A stretch of 7,210 nucleotides of DNA, taken from Alphaproteobacteria bacterium (lineage in GTDB: Bacteria > Pseudomonadota > Alphaproteobacteria > UBA8366 > GCA-2717185). A program made the position numbers and the translations under genes. Location: positions 1-7,210 of the forward strand of contig JAESSL010000132.1 in the NCBI GenBank assembly GCA_016764135.1, in the 5' to 3' direction. This document shows, piece after piece, positions 5,220-7,210 of the stretch (position 1 is its first letter; each line of letters opens with the position of its first letter). The notes under the pieces are model-generated. The model saw only the letters and a program-made list of their open reading frames with translations. It was not told where the DNA came from and did not search any database.

Positions 5220-6764
5220 ATGAATGGCGCGGAAAGTCTTGTAAGGACATTGGTTAACGGTGGCGTGGAAGTCTGTTTCACCAACCCCGGAACGTCGGAA
5301 ATGCATTTTGTCGCCGCCCTGGATAAGGTCAAAGGCATGCGCTGCATTCTCGGCCTTTTTGAAGGCGTGGTGTCGGGCGCGGCCGATGGTTATGCGCGCA
5401 TGACCGGAAAACCCGCCTCGACCCTGTTGCATCTTGGGCCGGGCTTCAACAATGCGATGGCGAATATTCACAATGCCGGCAAGGCGTCGTCGCCAATGAT
5501 CAATATCGTGGGCGAACATGCGACCTATCACATCAAACATGATGCGCCGTTGACCGCTGACATTGAGGGCATGGCGAGACCTTTATCGGATTGGGTCAAG
5601 ACCTCGCGGGACGCGATGTCCATCGCGACCGATGGCGCGGCGGCGATTGCAGCCGCGTCTGCGCCGCCGGGACAGATCGCGACGTTGATTTTGCCAGCGG
5701 ACACCGCGTGGAACGACGCCGAAGGCCCCGCTGAGGTGCCGGATATTCCCGAGCGCGCAAAGGTTTCCGACTCAGCGGTGGAGGCTGCGGCCTCGGCGTT
5801 ACGGTCGGGAGAGCCGACCTTGTTGTTGATGACGGGTCAGGCCCTGTATCAGGATCCGCTGGATCTTGCGGGCGGGATTGCGGCGAAAACGGACGCCGAA
5901 CTTATGTCTCAGGGCTCTAACGCGCGGTTGCAGCGTGGCGCCGGACGGGTGCCGGTGGAGCGGATTCCCTATGTTGTGGAACAGGCGCTGAGTGTCCTTG
6001 AAAAGTACAAACATATAATTTTGATCGGCGCAAAAATCCCGGTCGCTTTCTTCGCTTATCCCAATACGCCCAGCCTGTTGGCGCCGGAAGGGTGCGAGTT
6101 TCATCAACTGGCTGATATATCTGAAGATATGGTCGATGCGCTGGAGCGACTGGCGGATCTGGTTGGCGCCAAGCGGTCCGATGCCGTGCGTCAGGAGTCC
6201 AATCGTCCCGATCGTCCGACCGGCGCTTTGAACCCCGATACGATTGCAGCCGCGTTGGGCGCGGCCTTGCCGGAAGACGCTATCGTCGCTGATGAATCGG
6301 TGACGACGGGGCGCGGGTTCTATCCGTTGACCGCGGGCGCACCGCCGCATTGCTGGTTGAATAATATGGGCGGATCCATCGGACTGGGTATGCCGCTGGC
6401 GACGGGGGCCGCGGTTGCGTGTCCGGATCGCAAGGTTGTGTGTCTGGAGGGCGATGGCAGCGGCATGTATACGCTGCAATCCTTATGGACGCAGGCGCGC
6501 GAAGGGCTGGACGTAACGACGGTGATTTTCGCCAATCGGTCCTACGCTATTTTGCGCGGCGAGCTGGCGAAGGTCGGCGCGGGCAACCCCGGCCGCACGG
6601 CGCTGGATATGCTCGATTTGTCTCGACCGGATCTCGATTGGTTGATGCTGGCGCGCGGCATGGGCGTGGATGGTTGCCGGGTCGAGTCGGCGGATGATCT
6701 GAACAAGGCGCTGGACGCCGGGTTCGCGGTCAAGGGGCCTTATCTCATCGAAGTGATGTTGTAG
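5220..6764 (+). CDS. Thiamine diphosphate-dependent enzyme, acetolactate synthase large-subunit/benzoylformate decarboxylase-like
   Basis: A 514-residue ThDP enzyme of the group usually annotated as acetolactate synthase large subunit but close to benzoylformate decarboxylase. The N-terminal PYR domain carries NPGTSEMHF (22-30), the ThDP-activating E48 in FEGVVSGAADGYARMTG, and H71 in LLHLGPGFNNAMANIHNA, which aligns with the active-site His70 of benzoylformate decarboxylase. The C-terminal PP domain has the ThDP/Mg motif G411-D412-G413 with N439 and S441 (FANRSYAIL); the 27-residue D-to-N spacing matches the family. The ATG at 5220 was chosen because AAGGATAGGG lies just upstream; an in-frame TTG at 5178 falls inside the hairpin. 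No acetolactate synthase small subunit or valine-pathway gene is nearby. The real substrate, probably a 2-oxo acid undergoing decarboxylation or carboligation, cannot be assigned. Its leader holds a terminator-like hairpin. It is divergent from cobB and followed by cbiD after 71 bp. Confidence 0.88.
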   Translation: MNGAESLVRTLVNGGVEVCFTNPGTSEMHFVAALDKVKGMRCILGLFEGVVSGAADGYARMTGKPASTLLHLGPGFNNAMANIHNAGKASSPMINIVGEHATYHIKHDAPLTADIEGMARPLSDWVKTSRDAMSIATDGAAAIAAASAPPGQIATLILPADTAWNDAEGPAEVPDIPERAKVSDSAVEAAASALRSGEPTLLLMTGQALYQDPLDLAGGIAAKTDAELMSQGSNARLQRGAGRVPVERIPYVVEQALSVLEKYKHIILIGAKIPVAFFAYPNTPSLLAPEGCEFHQLADISEDMVDALERLADLVGAKRSDAVRQESNRPDRPTGALNPDTIAAALGAALPEDAIVADESVTTGRGFYPLTAGAPPHCWLNNMGGSIGLGMPLATGAAVACPDRKVVCLEGDGSGMYTLQSLWTQAREGLDVTTVIFANRSYAILRGELAKVGAGNPGRTALDMLDLSRPDLDWLMLARGMGVDGCRVESADDLNKALDAGFAVKGPYLIEVML

Positions 6765-6783
6765 GGGCGCTTTCGCCCATTTG
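6765..6783 (+). terminator. Weak hairpin after the ThDP-enzyme gene
   Basis: GGGCG (6765-6769), loop CTTT, and CGCCC (6774-6778) form a 5-bp GC stem directly after the stop codon, followed by ATTTG. The T-run is poor, so termination would be partial at best; read-through into cbiD is possible. The rest of the 71-bp gap shows no cobalamin riboswitch hallmarks. Confidence 0.35.
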
Positions 6784-6835
6784 TCGTCACCTGCCCGGCA
6801 TTTCTGTCGATTGCCCGGGCGTGGGCTAAAAGCGT

Positions 6836-7210
6836 ATGCTCACGTCCATGAGTCGGACGTCGAAACAGACACCAGCCCGGAAACCGGAAACGCCATTGCG
6901 GCGCGGCTGGACGACGGGCGCTTGCGCCGCCGCCGCCGCGCGCGCTGCGTTTCAGGCGCTCCATACGGGCGCCTTTGCGCAGACGGTGACGATCCGTTTG
7001 CCGCGCGGCGAACGGCCGACCTTTCCACTGGTTCAGACATCAATGATCCGTGACGCGGCGGGTCCGGTCGCCACGGCGGGCGTCGTCAAGGATGCGGGCG
7101 ATGACCCGGACGTGACCCATGGGGTGACGGTTCTGGCCTCGGTCCGATTGGGCGCGGCGGGAAGCGGCGTCAGATTTCACGCGGGCGACGGGGTGGGAAC
7201 CATCACCAAA
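6836..7210 (+). CDS. cbiD: CbiD, cobalt-precorrin-5B C1-methyltransferase (5' part only)
   Basis: The first 125 residues of CbiD, the S-adenosylmethionine-dependent C1-methylase of the corrin ring; the gene runs off the right edge (family length is about 360-380 aa). The family signatures are clear: LRRGWTTGACAAAAARAAFQAL (21-42), VTIRLPRGERPTFPL (51-65), AGVVKDAGDDPDVTHG (81-96) and FHAGDGVGTITK at the end. The start may be ATG 6836 or the in-frame ATG 6848; neither has a good ribosome-binding site, and both give a basic tail of about 16-20 residues before the conserved domain. CbiD was defined in the cobalt-early (anaerobic) pathway but also occurs in many alphaproteobacterial cobalamin clusters. 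Together with cobB 1.8 kb away it marks this as part of a cobalamin biosynthesis locus. Confidence 0.93.
   Translation, partial: MLTSMSRTSKQTPARKPETPLRRGWTTGACAAAAARAAFQALHTGAFAQTVTIRLPRGERPTFPLVQTSMIRDAAGPVATAGVVKDAGDDPDVTHGVTVLASVRLGAAGSGVRFHAGDGVGTITK

Noticed and set aside
4386..5540. A 384-codon open frame on the minus strand across cobB and into the ThDP gene
   Set aside because: The translation is Arg/Pro-rich with no recognisable domain and lies out of frame with cobB, which has complete family motifs. It is a shadow frame of GC-rich DNA.
5799..6479. A 226-codon open frame antisense to the ThDP enzyme
   Set aside because: It is composition-driven, rich in Arg and Gln, and lies opposite a gene with an intact ThDP motif and catalytic residues.

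Overview
The window looks like ordinary chromosome of an alphaproteobacterium. The DNA is GC-rich with AT-rich promoter gaps. It carries an Irr-type Fur regulator, a family essentially confined to Alphaproteobacteria, together with alphaproteobacterial-style cobalamin genes and a short rubrerythrin without a rubredoxin domain. I cannot name the genus; a Rhodospirillales-like organism would fit, but that is inference. There are no tRNA or rRNA genes, insertion sequences, CRISPR arrays or phage genes.

Layout. Positions 1-5080 hold six genes, all on the minus strand. In transcription order they are cobB (cobyrinate a,c-diamide synthase), a YcgN-type cysteine-cluster protein, a YgjP/DUF45 metallopeptidase, irr, rubrerythrin, and a GlpC/heterodisulfide-reductase-like Fe-S oxidoreductase that runs off the left edge. 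Positions 5220-7210 are read on the plus strand: a ThDP-dependent enzyme of the acetolactate synthase/benzoylformate decarboxylase-like group, then the start of cbiD, cut by the right edge. The 139-bp gap between cobB and the ThDP enzyme is a divergent control region.

Three functional groups can be seen. (1) cobB and cbiD are both corrin-ring biosynthesis genes flanking the ThDP enzyme. (2) cobB, ycgN and the ygjP-like gene are translationally coupled through ATGA overlaps. The last junction is unusual because the start region has been copied three times in tandem, giving a chain of ATGA stop/start overlaps. (3) irr, rubrerythrin and the Fe-S oxidoreductase look like an iron/peroxide-stress module. 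A near-consensus Irr-box-like palindrome sits 3 bp upstream of a good sigma70-type promoter in the irr-rubrerythrin gap, followed by a structured leader of about 200 nt.

The most interesting signals are not genes. They are the tripled ATGA start upstream of the metallopeptidase; a strong intrinsic-terminator hairpin with an overlapping 18-codon ORF in the leader of the ThDP enzyme (possible attenuator); the Irr box/promoter; and a 12-bp perfect inverted repeat between rubrerythrin and the Fe-S oxidoreductase. No clearly new enzyme system is evident; most genes fit known families.
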